64,000 nucleotides of DNA from Hepsetus odoe (lineage: Eukaryota; Chordata; Actinopteri; Characiformes; Hepsetidae), in NCBI GenBank assembly GCA_017165825.1, contig CM029393.1, forward strand, positions 4,560,855 through 4,624,854. Direction: 5' to 3'. The translations under genes and the position numbers were made by a program. Below the pieces are notes generated by a model. The model was not told the DNA's origin, searched no databases, and saw only the letters and a program-made list of their open reading frames with translations. Below are positions 48,701-61,900 of the stretch, piece by piece; the stretch's first letter is position 1, and every line of letters starts with the position of its first letter.

Positions 48701-50817
48701 GATTAGATGTTAGCCTGATTTAAAAAGTTAAATAATGTGCCAGAAAATGATCTGTCTTAATGCAGTTGCTGCAGTGAAAAGGGCTAATGGAGATGTTCTT
48801 TAACTGATTAAGATTAGGGTGACCAGATGTGTAATCAATGCCTTTTATTGAAATCCCTTCATCTTGCAAAACCTATCATTTTAAACAAATCTTGACTATT
48901 TGCATGGCTGCAAACGGGTTACTGTTGTATGTGTGTAACATTAGGCACTTCCTGATAATAAGGAAGGTGTTGGTGCAGGTATAGAATTTGTGCTTGCCAT
49001 TTTTAAATGTGTATTGAACGCTTGGTTTAGTCTGCCTTGGGAAAACTGCTGTTCAAGGGTGTAGGTGGGACTTAAGGCTGATCCCCTAGAACTGCTACTC
49101 TGTGTTCTCCAGGACTGAGCACAGAAACTCAGGAAGTCCGCTAGCATGATGTGCTACCTCATGCCTGTAATGCGCGGATGAGAATAGAGAAACCTCCAAT
49201 GGACAGAAACCAGACTTAATTAAAGGCAAATACTGAAACACATGAACGATGACGACCTTTGCTGTTGAGCTGGTAAATCAATAGTGAGCGATGCTTGCTG
49301 GCCGCACTAATAGTTGAGTGATGATGTTAGAAAGCAGTGGTGAGCCTGTAATGAAATGTACCTTGTTTTGTTTAAAATGGCAAACTAGATAATTGTGGCA
49401 AAGAATTATGATAAGATTCTGGTGTATTCAATAGCGATGTAGCATAAATAAAATGTTACAATCACCAGTTTCAGTCAAGAGAAATTACTCTGCTATGTCA
49501 TAAAATGAGGATACTGACATATCACTCTAATAGAAAATGCACCTCTGTCATATCCATCAGTCTTTACCTCTGGGAGTTGCACATCCTGCTCTCAAGAGAC
49601 CAGACTCTATTTTCAGGTTCCATTTCATCTCTTTCTCACAGCTGAGATTTTTACCAATTAAGGTGATAAAGACAACAGCTTGCCACATTTTTCTCCGCCT
49701 TGAGACTGGAAAAGTGGGGCAAAGAGATTGTGAGGGCGGAACCCTTGAGAGACCTGCATGATGAATAATGCTGTAACTTCACAGGCCAGCGTTGGGCTAC
49801 ATAATGGCATACTGACCTTCTTCCAACAATAATTTGTAATTTAGTTAGATAAAATCTCAGTTTGCCCCTAAAATGGAATTCTTAGCTATATTCTCACTTC
49901 ATAATGCCTTAATATCTTCTTTTGGAATGAAATGAGATGCCCTCATCCCCTGTTTTACTGTGAGCAATTGCCACAGATCTGGGCCTCATTTAAGCCTGTG
50001 GTTAATTTTTAACATTTGGCTATGATTTTTGTTTCTAATGAGTTAATTTTTTTATGAAGTGATTTTTTTTTAAAGCACATTGATTACAGTAATTTCACAC
50101 ATTTTCTCTTTAGCCAGCTCCTTCCAAAAGGAAATTCAACACAGAATGAGGCAAAGGATATTTGTGAGTCGGCTGGTTGTAAACTTTGACCTAACTTCAA
50201 AATAAAATTAGCAAAATGGAAAGTATATTAATCAGATGTCAAAGCATCATGGTGGAAAACTCAAAGCCAAGATCCCAGGAAATAAAAATCATAACAAATA
50301 AAAACAAAAAGAAAGAAACAGTCAAGAGTCAAGAGTCAGGACCCAGCACTCACACATACATGGAAGAGATTAAAGTTATTGATTAGATGAAAGTGATATT
50401 CAAAGGCTGAGTTTAGATGAAGCCTAAAGTTCCTGTTATAATCGCTCTAAAAGGCCAAACTGAATAAAACTGCTTCATATAACACTCAATCAGAATTAAA
50501 AACATAAACAGACTGAAACTGAAGTGGTAGAAGGGTAGCTTAACATTGAAACATTTACAGAAACGGATATAAAAAGAAAAGACAAAATGTTGCATTAGCT
50601 ATTTTTCTGGACATGTTCTCTGTTAAATATGTTATACATTTCTGAAAATGGTAGCACTGATGGCAAATAAATGATCAATCCACCCTCCCCGACAGCTACC
50701 ACAACAAATAAAATGTAGTTTTTTTGGAGGAAACTTTTTTGGACAAACCAATCATCAGTCTGCTATGGCCCAGGAGATAATGCTCAAACCTCTTTTTTGT
50801 TATTGTTTTAAAAAACC
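45726..50817. other. Intergenic DNA upstream of klhdc8a
   Basis: No gene is supported. A decayed SINE family A tail fragment on the minus strand (46085-46135, ACAGCAGATGCTCTAATCTA) is the only repeat recognised. Blocks around 46440-46820, 47640-48060 and 49530-50020 are repeat-free and could include regulatory elements. Confidence 0.45.
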
Positions 50818-50830
50818 ATGTTATAATGAC

Positions 50831-50957
50831 CTCCCTGCGATGGGCTGGCGACCTGTCCAGGGTGCGTCCCCCGTCCTCGCCCTGTGTGCGCTGGGTTGGA
50901 CACCAGCACTCCCCCGCGACCCCGTTTGGGACAAGCGGCAGATAATGGATGGATGGA
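50831..50957 (+). mobile_element. ATGG-tailed retroposon 3' end with target-site duplication
   Basis: Starts CTCCCTGCGATGGGCTGGCG and ends GGACAAGCGGCAGATAATGG with ATGG repeats. The flanks carry the 13-bp direct repeat ATGTTATAATGAC (50818-50830 and 50957-50969, the last ATG shared with the tail). It is a 5'-truncated copy of the tail module in the chimeric SINE at 7193-7381. Confidence 0.8.
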
Positions 50958-51115
50958 TGTTATAATGACATGATGAAAACAATCAAATGAACTCACTTTT
51001 GAATGATACAAAGTTGCATTACATTGTCTGCAAATAGTTAAACAGTTAAACAACAAACTGTTTTTGATTTTTGTTCTTTGTTCTTTTCTTATTGCTGTCC
51101 ATGTCTCATGAAGTA

Positions 51116-51311
51116 TGGGTGGTGGTCTAGTGGTAGGGTACTTGCCTATGGAAATATTGGTCAAGAGGTCCCAAGTTCGAATCCCACCTCTAGCACTACC
51201 ACCACTGGGTCCCTGAGCAAGACCCTTAACCCTGAATTGCTCCAGGGGAACTGTCCCTGTAATTAGGACATGGAAGTCACTCTGGATAAGAGTGTCTGCT
51301 AAATGCTGTAA
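51116..51311 (+). mobile_element. SINE family A, full length, with 8-bp target duplication
   Basis: Head GGTGGTGGTCTAGTGGTAGG, B-box-like AGTTCGAATCCC, body CTGAGCAAGACCCTTAACCC, tail GTCACTCTGGATAAGAGTGT then CTGCTAAATGCTGTAA. Direct repeats ATGAAGTA at 51108-51115 and 51312-51319. The intact duplication suggests a fairly young insertion. Confidence 0.82.
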
Positions 51312-51780
51312 ATGAAGTAAGGCTGTCATTAAGCATCAACAAAGGTTTTTTGTTTTTTGTTTTTTTCCAAGTGATTCCATAAATTTCCACTAAGCAGTCT
51401 GGGGACATATGACATCATATAACATATGACATTAATATTTTTTCTCATATTTAGACAAACATGAGAGAATAGTCTGTAGATTTTAAAGACACACTGTGAT
51501 TGTTGTTTATGTGTTGACATTATATTATTTCTAAATACTTGAATTAGAAACAAAACGCAGCGCACCTAAACCCTGAACTAACAAAATATGGAACAGTTAT
51601 ATTGACCAATCATGGCACATGGCACATGGCAGCTCAGTGGGAGTAGACTTTATACTTGTGGCCCTGCTAGCTAGCAAAACGCCAAAACCCCTTCATTTAC
51701 AATGAAATAAGATTCTTCACAGTTTGGCTACAACTCTGAAAATTAATCAAAATCTTAATTTAACAGCTGGAAGCAAATAA
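51312..51780. other. Intergenic DNA, nothing coding seen
   Basis: AT-rich; includes a small ATGGCAC triplication (51613-51630). Confidence 0.55.
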
Positions 51781-52015
51781 TGTCATGGTAGGCGGCGCTC
51801 TGCTCTGACTGGGCACACCTGCAATCTCATTAAGGACAACAGGTGTGTCTCATTGGAGAAGGGTTTGAAGGTCCCAATGAGTCAGAGCAGAATGTCAGTC
51901 ATTCTTGCTTTTATTCACACATGTGCTGGTGTTTCTATTCTTTATGTTAAATAACGTCAAGTCACAGATCCCTGGCTCCGTGTTTACATCCTACCCACAC
52001 CACCCTAGCATGACA
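51781..52015 (+). mobile_element. Short LTR-like TG...CA element, copy 2
   Basis: Begins TGTCATG and ends CATGACA, a perfect 7-bp terminal inverted repeat in TG...CA form. Inside, TCTGCTCTGACT (51799-51810) pairs with AGTCAGAGCAGA (51880-51891). Flanking AATAA / GATAA may be an imperfect 5-bp target duplication. It is about 240 bp long like its homologue at 21303-21542, but the TATA-like and AATAAA motifs kept there are changed here. Confidence 0.6.
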
Positions 52016-54520
52016 GATAACTTGTTTTCTTGTTTGCTTTACTTGTTTTCACAGATTTTGCAATATGAAATGTTAGTTATCAGAGTGCAAAATGTAAATT
52101 ATATCATGAATAAATACTCCTGTCGCCCCATCCCCATAATGCCTTGACTAATATATTACAAAAACAAATATGCATTTTGCTCAAAATCAACTGCTACTAT
52201 TAACACTGACCTACAACAGTATGTTCAATTTAAAAGAAAATCAAGATTGTTTGTTGTTCACCAGAAGACAGCTGCTAAGAATAATTATCTTTCTGTGTCA
52301 TTGTCGTTATGAACCTGTCATGTAAACGCAGTGATTATAGGGACAGAAAGACAACATGGGCAGGTAAAGTTTAACCAAACTTTACTTGAGCTGGCTTGCA
52401 AATCAAAAGTGTCTTTACGGAGTTAAAATTAAACTCAAAAGAAAATAACACGAGCCGTTGAGCAGTAATGATTTAAGGGGTGGCTGGCTAAAGGGTGGTC
52501 TTTTCTTCATAATAAGAAAGAGGAGGGATGTGCCAATTGGGAACTCGGAAGGGTTTTTGTTTGTCAAATGCATCTTGGAGAAACAGATGCTTCTCAGATA
52601 CTCTTCATAAGTGTGCAGAGTTTTATCTTTTAATGTGCCTTGAATGTATTAACACTTAAAATTTTGTGTAGATATTACCCTGAGATGCATGAAGTGATCA
52701 GATGTAATCAGGGTCATTTAACTGAATGTTTTAGTCTGTTAGGTCAGGTAATCAAAATTTCTCTATTGGTCTATGCATTTAATGATATATATATAACCCA
52801 CATTTGATCACCCACATTGAACAACCATTTATTTAAGTGAATTCTTCGAACAATGTAATTTTAGCTAGCAAATCTTTAATACTTTGGATAATGCAGATCA
52901 AATTTCACCCCTATGTTTTTTTTAGTCTATCTTCATCATTTAGATAACATTGGAATGATCTGAATGTGAACCTAGGTATCAGTCATCCTCAAAGTAAATA
53001 TTCCTCTTGAAGGTTCTTCCTGATCAATCAGGAACATACATTAACATTCCAAAGACGAAGAGAAAACCACATCATTAGCACCAATTATTCTGGGTAAACA
53101 AGAATGAAGGCTTGAAGAACATGCTGCAATCACTAGCAGTCAGAGCTCATTAGGCTAGCATGGCAGCTTTACCCAGAGCTGTGGAGCAGCCTCCGCTCAT
53201 TAGGTCAGAGAAGGAAGACTCGAGTCGTGATGCACTCACTGTCCCACAAGTACTCAGCTATGTCAGACAAAAGGGTTATGTAAGGCAAAGACCAGAAATG
53301 TGGGTCTTCTCTCACCCCCACTCTCTGTTTTTGACCTAGATTTTCTGTCACACAAAATTGCTAACATAACCATTAGCTAAAGCGTGAGATTGAATGTGGG
53401 TGCTGTCTCGGACAAAAAAAGTCTAGAGCTATACAAACCAGTCTTGTTGAAGCTTACTGTAGTATCTACTCTTTATGTCTGCAGCAGGAGTGCACGCAGA
53501 CAGGCCAGGGTGAGCAGTGACACTGTCATGAAGCAAGAGACAGGTGAGGGAATAAATACCCACAAAGACTTAGTGCAGCCATATAGTAGAAGAAAATCAC
53601 TACATTAATGGAACAGTTTGGCCAGAAATCTAATTTAGCCCAGAAGTAGTCAATCACATACCTGGAATGCAAATTTTGCCAAACGGAAGCTGTCAATCAC
53701 ATTTTACTAACAGGTACCAAAAATCAGTAGTCATACAAGTAGTTTTCATAAGATCAAGCTCCAAATGTCTCTCAACCTGCATCTATAGTGCCTCTTCATT
53801 AGAGTAGCCGATGTGAGTTATGACAATAGTACAGACAACGCTTGTAGACAACCTCAAGACTTGAGAGGAACTTGGATCCGCTGTATTTAAAAATGGGTTT
53901 TGTTTATTTAGATAGTATTTGTTTATATATTTATAACATTTATTTTTATTTATTTATTTCTGAAATTGATGGTAGATAACTAATATAGTATCTTAGCAAT
54001 ATTACCCTCATAGCTTGAATTCTAAACTAAGAAAAAATGTTTAACTCCAAACATGTCATGGCTGATTGACAAAATCTTAATTAAAAATTGTTTAAATGTA
54101 AATTAAAAGCTCAAGAAGAGAGGCACTTGCCAGAGCAAAACATTCCTTAAGCTTTAATGCTTGGCACAACACAGCTTCAAGTGCCATATACTACATATTA
54201 GTGCTAAGTCATTAGCAGGTTATGGCTGAAGCCAGTGAAAACTGTTCTTTGTGGATAAATGCCCTGAAATGAGAAAATGAATAACTGTGTCTCTACTCAA
54301 ATGCCCTGATCATGAGGTTGTCACCATACTATCTCAGAAGGTCTCCCATTAAGATATTCGCTAATGTGCAGCGACGCAGCAAGAGAAGTGTTCTTGATGG
54401 GTTCGGCAAGGTCACGTGGAACAATTATGGGCTGCTTCATTACTTTGCGATGTACTTTGTGGTTCCCATGGAGACCCTCAGGAGCTGACAGATGAGTAGA
54501 GTTAGAGTTTGCCTCCCACG

Positions 54521-54521
<1 letters not shown>
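52016..54521. other. Intergenic DNA with conserved-looking blocks
   Basis: No gene is supported. The stretch 53100-53260 is repeat-free and balanced in composition, and looks like non-coding conserved DNA by eye. Confidence 0.45.

Positions 54522-54579
<58 letters not shown>
54522..54579. repeat. (CT)n microsatellite
   Basis: About 29 uninterrupted CT units. The minus strand reads GAGAGA and produces an Arg-Glu repeat ORF that is not a gene. Confidence 0.97.
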
Positions 54580-54581
<2 letters not shown>

Positions 54582-57402
54582 ATCTCCTTCTATTTCTCTG
54601 CACTTTCCCCTGAAGACTCCACACGCCTGTAATAGCTCGCCCAGGGACCAAGACGCATTGTTTAAAATAAAACAGCCATTATAGGCGAGATGCTCGAGTG
54701 AGATATCGCTGTACACAAATAGGCCATTTTGCCATAACTAGGACATGGTTGTGGAATAATAACAAGGCCTAGAAATTTAAATTTTCAAATGGGAGGCACA
54801 GTTGGGGGAGAGAGGAGGGACAAGAGCTTGATGTGAGGTCTGTGATAGAATATCTACTTTAAAGAAATGCAAAAAGTGAATGCAGTTGTAATCAAAACAA
54901 CATTACTGATAGCTTCCAAAGTTCATTATGACTTAAAATAAGGTCAAAAACAAAAGTTGTTCATAATATCACAATATAGTACATAATTAAAGATAACCCC
55001 TTTTCTTTGTTTTAAAACATTTATTTAAATGGGGATTTACAACAGGTTTTCTATAAAGGAAAAATGGATCTTTGAATGCTTTGATTATATAGAGAACCAC
55101 TTCTCTCTATATAAGAACCTTTGAAGAACATATTCACTGGTTAAAATATGAGTATATATATGCTACAGTGGTTAACTAACTATATTTGGGTGAAGTGACT
55201 ATTTTCGCCTCACGTCTTACATAACCTGAATCATTCAGTTTCCTCCCACATAGTCTATTTTTAACAGTGACAACACATTTTACTGGTGTGTTGATTTAAC
55301 TCTTATTCAGTTTATTGCTTAACATATAACTATTTCTGTATGTAAAGCATGAGCTACAACGGATGTTATTTGTTATTGTTAAAAAGATTAGCAAACACAC
55401 AACACATTATATCACAATCTAATAGGTAATCAATGTTTTCTCTTACAATACAACGTTTAACTTCATAGCATATTTATTGATGAACCAATAGCACTCCAAT
55501 TTAAATCACCAATGTGGTCAGCTAGTTTTCTTATATATACCACAATCCCACAAAACGAGTTCCTCTGCCCTGTCTAGTTGTATACTACTGAGATTTTGAG
55601 TGACACCATGCATTGTAATTGAATCTTACCATCCACACAGGAGAGAGGGATATTCTGGCTGATTCTATTGATGGGTACCTGGGGCTTGCATCCAGCCTGT
55701 CCAGACAGCTGTGAAAGAGTTGACACTTGAAGAGACACTTGAAAAGGCTTATGAATGAAGGTGAAAACCCCTGGCCAGTGGATGAGATACAGTTAGCTAT
55801 TCACAAGGACCTTCATAATGCTTTTAAATGAGGTAACAACAGAGATGTAAAGTCAGCCAGCCAGGCCGAGTTAAGGAAGCATGTGGAGATATCTCCTGAG
55901 AATGCAGAGTCTACCCTCAGGAAAGACAGTGCTGCTAGAGAAGATTCTTCTAGTGGCAAAGCCTCTGGAGTTCATCCAGGTGTTTCAGACCACACTACAC
56001 CAGAATTCATAATGTTCAGAACACCTGAAGACATCAGCTCGAGCTTTTTTAAAATTTGCAGAAGATTATCAGTTTTTTTATAATAACAAATTGCAGTGAA
56101 CAAATGTCAGAAGGTAGACTGCCAACTTCTTAGAGTGAATATTTTTGAATACTTTAAGTATAGTTCATTCATGTGTGAATTTTCTTGATCACTATCTTAA
56201 TGAAACTCACTTTCAAACAAAGTGAATGTTGAGGATGTCTTGTGTGTGTGTTTGGAGGGGGTAAGGGTTGGGGTAGAGGGAGCACTGGGGGGGGGGGTGT
56301 TATTATACACTCCAGTATCTTCACTCACAGATAGTGCACAAGTTCCATTTCACGAGTAGCAGAGCAGTTTGATTACTGCCTAACTAGAATCAGATAACGT
56401 GGCTTCCACAGACCACAGCAATACAAGCAGTGGTCATAAGGTGGCACTGTTTCACTATCAACATCCTCTGCTTCCCCAGCTCAAGATCTACAAGGTGCTT
56501 TTGAAGATGCATAGCTTGAGGAGGACATGATATAACCCAGACTAAAATCCTTGATTGGACTATTTGCCAGACAAAGGGGTGTGATTGGGATGGCAAGGAC
56601 ATTAGCTCACTGGTCTTGATTTATTCTGGATAACAATGCATCATTATAAATAGGCTGCAGATTTGGCACTGAGATAAAGTATCAAATGCCTTTATGAGCA
56701 CATTAATTAAATTATTTCAGAGTAAGCCATCAGGTAGGTCTGACAGAGGAGTGACAGGTGTCTATGGTTTTCCAGTTCAGATGAGATCAGAAGAGGCGAT
56801 GTGTAATATTTGAACACTTTCAGGGAAGATGAAACTCAAACAAATCTGGCAGGTTTTGCTGCTTGGCCTGAGCTCAGATGATCCACAAGAAAACAGTTTA
56901 AGAAAAGGCAGAAACAATTTTATAAAAAGGGTTTTTTCACAAATAAGAATGCAGGATTCAGAGGAGATATGCACTATAATCTTTGATCAGTTCAATGCTA
57001 TGTGCAACAGAATTCACATGATAACTAGAGAGAAGGTATTAGTTAAATAGAAATGACTGCAGAAATCCTAATTCTACATAAACAATGTCTGCTTCTAAAT
57101 ACCCTCAACTATTCTCTTTTTAACAGAAACATAAATACATTTGATGATTCTTTGTTGTTCTTGCCTTCAACCTTTTCTATATTCCTCAATTATAATAAGT
57201 GTCAATCTTTAAGTTGATCTAACTGAGGTGCGGGCAGCAATACAAGAAAGTAAACATTCTCTTTGGGCTTCTGTTTGCTTTTCCTTTTCCCACATTGAAA
57301 GCTCAGACATTAATGTGCTAAGCTGCCAAGCACATTGTTTTAATGCCTGGCACCTGTCAAAAGTAAGTGAATTATTTTTAAATATGGAACCAAATGTTTG
57401 CT
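54580..57402. other. Intergenic DNA, nothing coding seen
   Basis: AT-rich. Includes an imperfect hairpin TATATAGAGA / TCTCTATATA (55087-55114) in a GAACC-containing stretch that may be a decayed MITE, and a poly-G run (56287-56298). Short ORFs lack recognisable domains. Confidence 0.5.
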
Positions 57403-57680
57403 CAACTTCTTCTTTTTCTTTCGCTGCTCCCATTTAGCTCCCAGTCCTCTGCATCTTCCTCCTTCAAACCAACCGCTTGCATGTCCTCTCTCACTGTTTC
57501 CATAAACCTCCACTTTGGTCTTCCTCTTTTCCTCTTTCCTGGCAGCTCCTTCTTCAACATCCTCCTTCCAATATAATCCTCATCTCTCCTCTGGACATGT
57601 CCAAACCAACGCAACCTTGCTTCTCTAACTTTGTCTCCAAAACGTCTTACCTGAGCTGTCCTTCTAATATACTAATTTCT
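57403..57680 (-). mobile_element. RTE-like LINE 3'-end fragment
   Basis: A minus-strand frame of 70 codons preserves WFGHVQRRDEDYIGRRMLKK and GKRKRGRPKWRFMETVREDM, the C-terminal region of the LINE. It ends at AAATGGGAGCAGCGAAAGAA with an AAG-rich tail. The best-preserved of the LINE tails here, but 5'-truncated. Confidence 0.82.
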
Positions 57681-58499
57681 AAAAATGTTGTTAGTAAAAA
57701 TCTCACATGTGTGGATGAAGCATTTTAGAGCATTCTGGTTTAGTGCTTAATGTAATGTAAAGGTGAAGAAGGAATAACAGGTTACCTGAGTGTTCTGAAG
57801 TAAAAAATAATTTAAAATTACTGATGAATACAGAAAGAAATTTGGTTGACTATTTGTGCAAGGTACAATTTGCGATCTGGGTGGGGCCATTCTTAACAAA
57901 GAAAATGTTACTGCATAATGGTGTGTGTGGTGCAGGTCTGAGTGTAACCGAGAGCTTTCCAAGAGCTTTGGAAAATGAACACTAATGGCTGAAAAGCCAA
58001 TGTACAGTATGGTTTGGCAAATTTCCTGCTAAAATACGTCTTTTTTAGCCCAACAGTTAATTCCCAGATAAATTGTGATTATGGAGGATTACCAAATTGT
58101 GCTGGGCACCATCCCATCAGAAACAGAGTTGGGAATCCCTGGGCTAGGGGATGGCTACCACTGTTTTGAGGTTTTTATGTTGTCTGTGTTGGTCTGTGTT
58201 TTGTGACATTCTAGCCTGTTGCCATTACATATACATAAAGAAAGCTGAATAAAACAGAATAAAATGAGTCTTTGCCAGATAAAAGCTTAGCTATATATTT
58301 TATCAGGCTCTGAAATTATTCTGGAGACAAGTAACACCATTCCTCTACAAATTTGGTATAATTTAGATGCTGATCAAATTATCAGTACTTCCTAGATTCC
58401 TGAGAATTTGGCATTGTTATGTAGATCATGATAGAGTTATCATCACAGGAATCTCAGTAGGAATATATTCTTTTGCAGTATTTTTAGTATTTTTATCAA
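57681..58499. other. Intergenic DNA, nothing coding seen
   Basis: AT-rich sequence between two LINE fragments; no gene supported. Confidence 0.5.
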
Positions 58500-58925
58500 A
58501 ACCTTCTTTTTTGGGCTGCTCCTACTGGGGTTCCTCAGTGCAGATATCTGTTTCCATTTCTTACTTTCCTCTGATCTTCCTCTTTTACTGTAGCTGTCTG
58601 CCTGTAGTCCCTCACATTCATAAACCTCTCTTTGTCCTTCCTTTTCTCCTTTTGCATGGCAGCTTCATCATCAAGATCTTTCTCTCAATATACTCAGCAT
58701 TGACCCCCTGCACATGTCCAAACTAATACAATAATGATTCTCAGACTTTCTCCAAACCGTTCATCTTGAGCTATTCCTCTAATATAATCGTTTCTAATGT
58801 TGTCCATTCTTGTCACTCCTGAAGTAAACATATTTAATCTCTTTGACTTTTCATCAGCACCACTGTCTCTAACCCATATAACAGAGCTGGTCTCACTGCC
58901 GTCTTATCAATGTCCACAAAGGTAC
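58500..58925 (-). mobile_element. RTE-like LINE 3' region, heavily decayed
   Basis: The minus strand aligns by eye with the same C-terminal stretch as 21.9-22.3 kb (plus-strand strings CACATGTCCAAACTAATACA, ATGTTGTCCATTCTTGTCAC, CATATAACAGAGCTGGTCTC). Frames are broken. It is older than the neighbour at 57.4 kb and in the same orientation. Confidence 0.65.
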
Positions 58926-61900
58926 TTAGTAACTTCTCATACAACTAGGGGACCCAAACCCCTCGAGAATTATGCACCCACACACAGAACAACCAACCCC
59001 CTAATTGTAGGGATCAAAGATTTAAGCCTGTGCCCTTACTTTTTTCCACATTTCTGTAGATTTTTCATTGCTGAACCCTCAAGTGTGCAAATGTCTTTGT
59101 AAGCATTTGTAATGAGGGGTTTATGCTCTGAAATCCCACTACAACATCATGAACTAGAACCTAAGATACTTATGTTGTTTTCCTTGATTTTTGTTTCTAC
59201 TGCGTGTATATAATATATAATGTTCACTTAGTTCTCTTACATAATAACATTTCTACGTACATAGAAGTAAGTCATTTTTAAAAATGAAGAGAATGAAGAC
59301 TATTTACCAATCGTGAATGGTATGAGTGGGTCTCAGTATGTCCTATATTTGAGAGAATAGCTGAACCAATGGCAGACGTCTTCCTCCACGATCAAAGAGA
59401 ACATCCTACATCAGCACCCTCAAGTCTAATTTTAATTACGTAGACAGTTGAGCACTTTCAACTGTCTGTACTCAAATAATTTCAACGAAAAGGGAACACT
59501 GCAGAACAGATTCAAAGAGTCCCCCCCTCCGCTCCAACCCCTTTTTAATGCACAAAAAATTACAGAGGCACATTCAGCAATGGATGCAATTTTACTCTCA
59601 TTAAAAGGAGGAAAATAAAATGCCTGTGTGATATGGGGAGCTCGAGCTGTTTATTCATGCTTAATGGTAAGTGACAGAATAATAAGAAGTTGTGTGAGGC
59701 CTCCCTGTTTCTTTCCCACATTTAGATCAGACGCCGCAAACTCGATATGCTCAAGCCGTCAACCGAATCCAAATCGTTTGTTCTGTAGCTGGTTTTCTCT
59801 TTGCGCAAACCCCCCCCCTTTCAGCAGAGCTGGATTGTAACACGATGCAAAGTGTGGTAACTAGAGCGAGACCATGCGCCCCCAGTACCCCCCTTCTCAT
59901 CTCTTAGAGTGAAGAGAAGGAGGTTTGCAAACATCTGGGTTACACGCCCTTGTAGTTCCTCCTGTTCCTCTCATCCACACCCACATACTGTGCCGTTCTG
60001 TTACCTCAACCCCAGCCTCCAGTCAGGTGCATCAACTGTGAGGTAAGCTGCATTGTATGTAAAGCAAAAGGTCTCAAGAAAATGGAATGCTATCTCACAG
60101 TGCCAAAGGAGAAATGCTATGTGCTTCCTGCTAATTAGATAACTGAATATTTTATAGCATCAAAGGTAGAACATTCTAACACAAAAGCCCACCCACCTCT
60201 CCCATCTCTGCACCTACAGAGAGAGGTGCAGGTTCCCCCTGTGTAATGACTCACTGCAAACACAGATAGCAATTGATTACAGCTGTGAGTTATTAATGAA
60301 AGATTGTGCCCAGCATACATTGATTGGATTGGTTATCCAGTCTTTTTTCCCCACTCCTGCTTGTAGTATGAGTGTAATGACAAGAAAGTTTTTTATTGAC
60401 AGAAGGGTTTGTTTTACAGTAAAATATTTGAGTAATTGGGCTGAAATTTTTTTTCTTCTTTTTCTTCTACCTTCCAGAGACACATTCACACAGTCCCATT
60501 CAGATACAGCTCTGTGAGTACTGTCTACCTTTTGATGGCCTGTGCAATAAAATAGAAAAATGAGGTCTATGGTATTCATGGCCACAGCTGGCCCAGATCT
60601 GCCAGCAGCCTTCAGCTGAATGGACCAAACTGAACAGCTCGCTGCTCTTGTAGCCTCTTCTGGACCTCAGCCACTCCAATGACCTGTCACGCAGTATCTG
60701 AATTACCCACCAGCAATGTAACCAGTGTAGGACTAGACTCAACCAAAAACGACTAGGAACCAGAGTTACTGGAATATTATTTCCACACAATGTTGTTGGT
60801 GTTTGGCATCAGCTTAGGAAATATACAACACAATTAAAAATAAAAAACGGTGACAATGAAGTGCAAAAGACATTTGGAACATCACAAGACTAATGAAATG
60901 AGACATGCAGAAGAGTAACATTGTAATGATTGAGAACTGATTGAAATTAAGAACTAGGATTCTCGATCATATTATAAAATAGTTACGTTGTAGTTTATGT
61001 GCAGACATTAAAAAAGTACACATATAGTGGAATGATGAAGTACATATTGTGCAGTATGCAGCAGTCACAGCAGCCAGAACATTTACTGATGGCTCAAGGG
61101 AATAGTCTTTCTGAAGTAGTTTGTTTTGGTGGTCAAGAGTATATTATTTGTTGGAAGAAAGGCACAGGGAGTGTAATGCATGAGTTGGTTGAGATTTAAT
61201 TTATTGAATGTTTTCATGTACAGGGATTGAACTGTTTATCACATCTGAGATCAGTCGTTTAATGCAGGAACTAAATGACCTATCCTATAAAATATTCTTG
61301 TAAAGTTTTAAATGTTAAATGATTTTTTTTCATTTATAACTATCAGAGATGAGGTTCTCCATTTTACTTCATGAAAGTGTTATGAGATAGAGTAGATAAT
61401 TTAAGAGATCTTGAAAGAATGCCTATATGGGTTGCTTGAGTTAAGCGGGTTTCTGTTTTATTTATATATGTTTAAAATCTGCGTTATTCATGAGTGTAGT
61501 CCTGGTTGGGACTTTCGGGATGTCACAAACAGATTTGCATATGCAGCTGTAAATATTTCACTTGTCTTGCCTAGTGTGAATACAGCTGTTTTTGCAACCA
61601 CTGGAACAGCATTCAAGCTCAGTGTATGACTGAATGTATCAGTGTTTCATGAATGACCTGCCACTTTTGCAGGGTTAGTCAGTTTGTTGCCTGTGTCATT
61701 CTTGTCATCTCTTGACACGTTAAAACTTATAGATCTAAATGATCTCCACAATTAAAATAAAATTGGAATCATATTTTTCATATTGACACTGCATATCACG
61801 TGCATGCACCTGCACTAAATATCAATTATATTCATTCATCCATTTATCAAATGAATTCATTAGTCAAGAGAGAGGCAGAGATTTTTGGTGTTAGCAAAAA

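Noticed and set aside
54321..54716. 131-codon minus-strand ORF with Arg-Glu repeats
   Set aside because: The centre is a (CT)n microsatellite read as GAGAGA; the flanks show no family motif.
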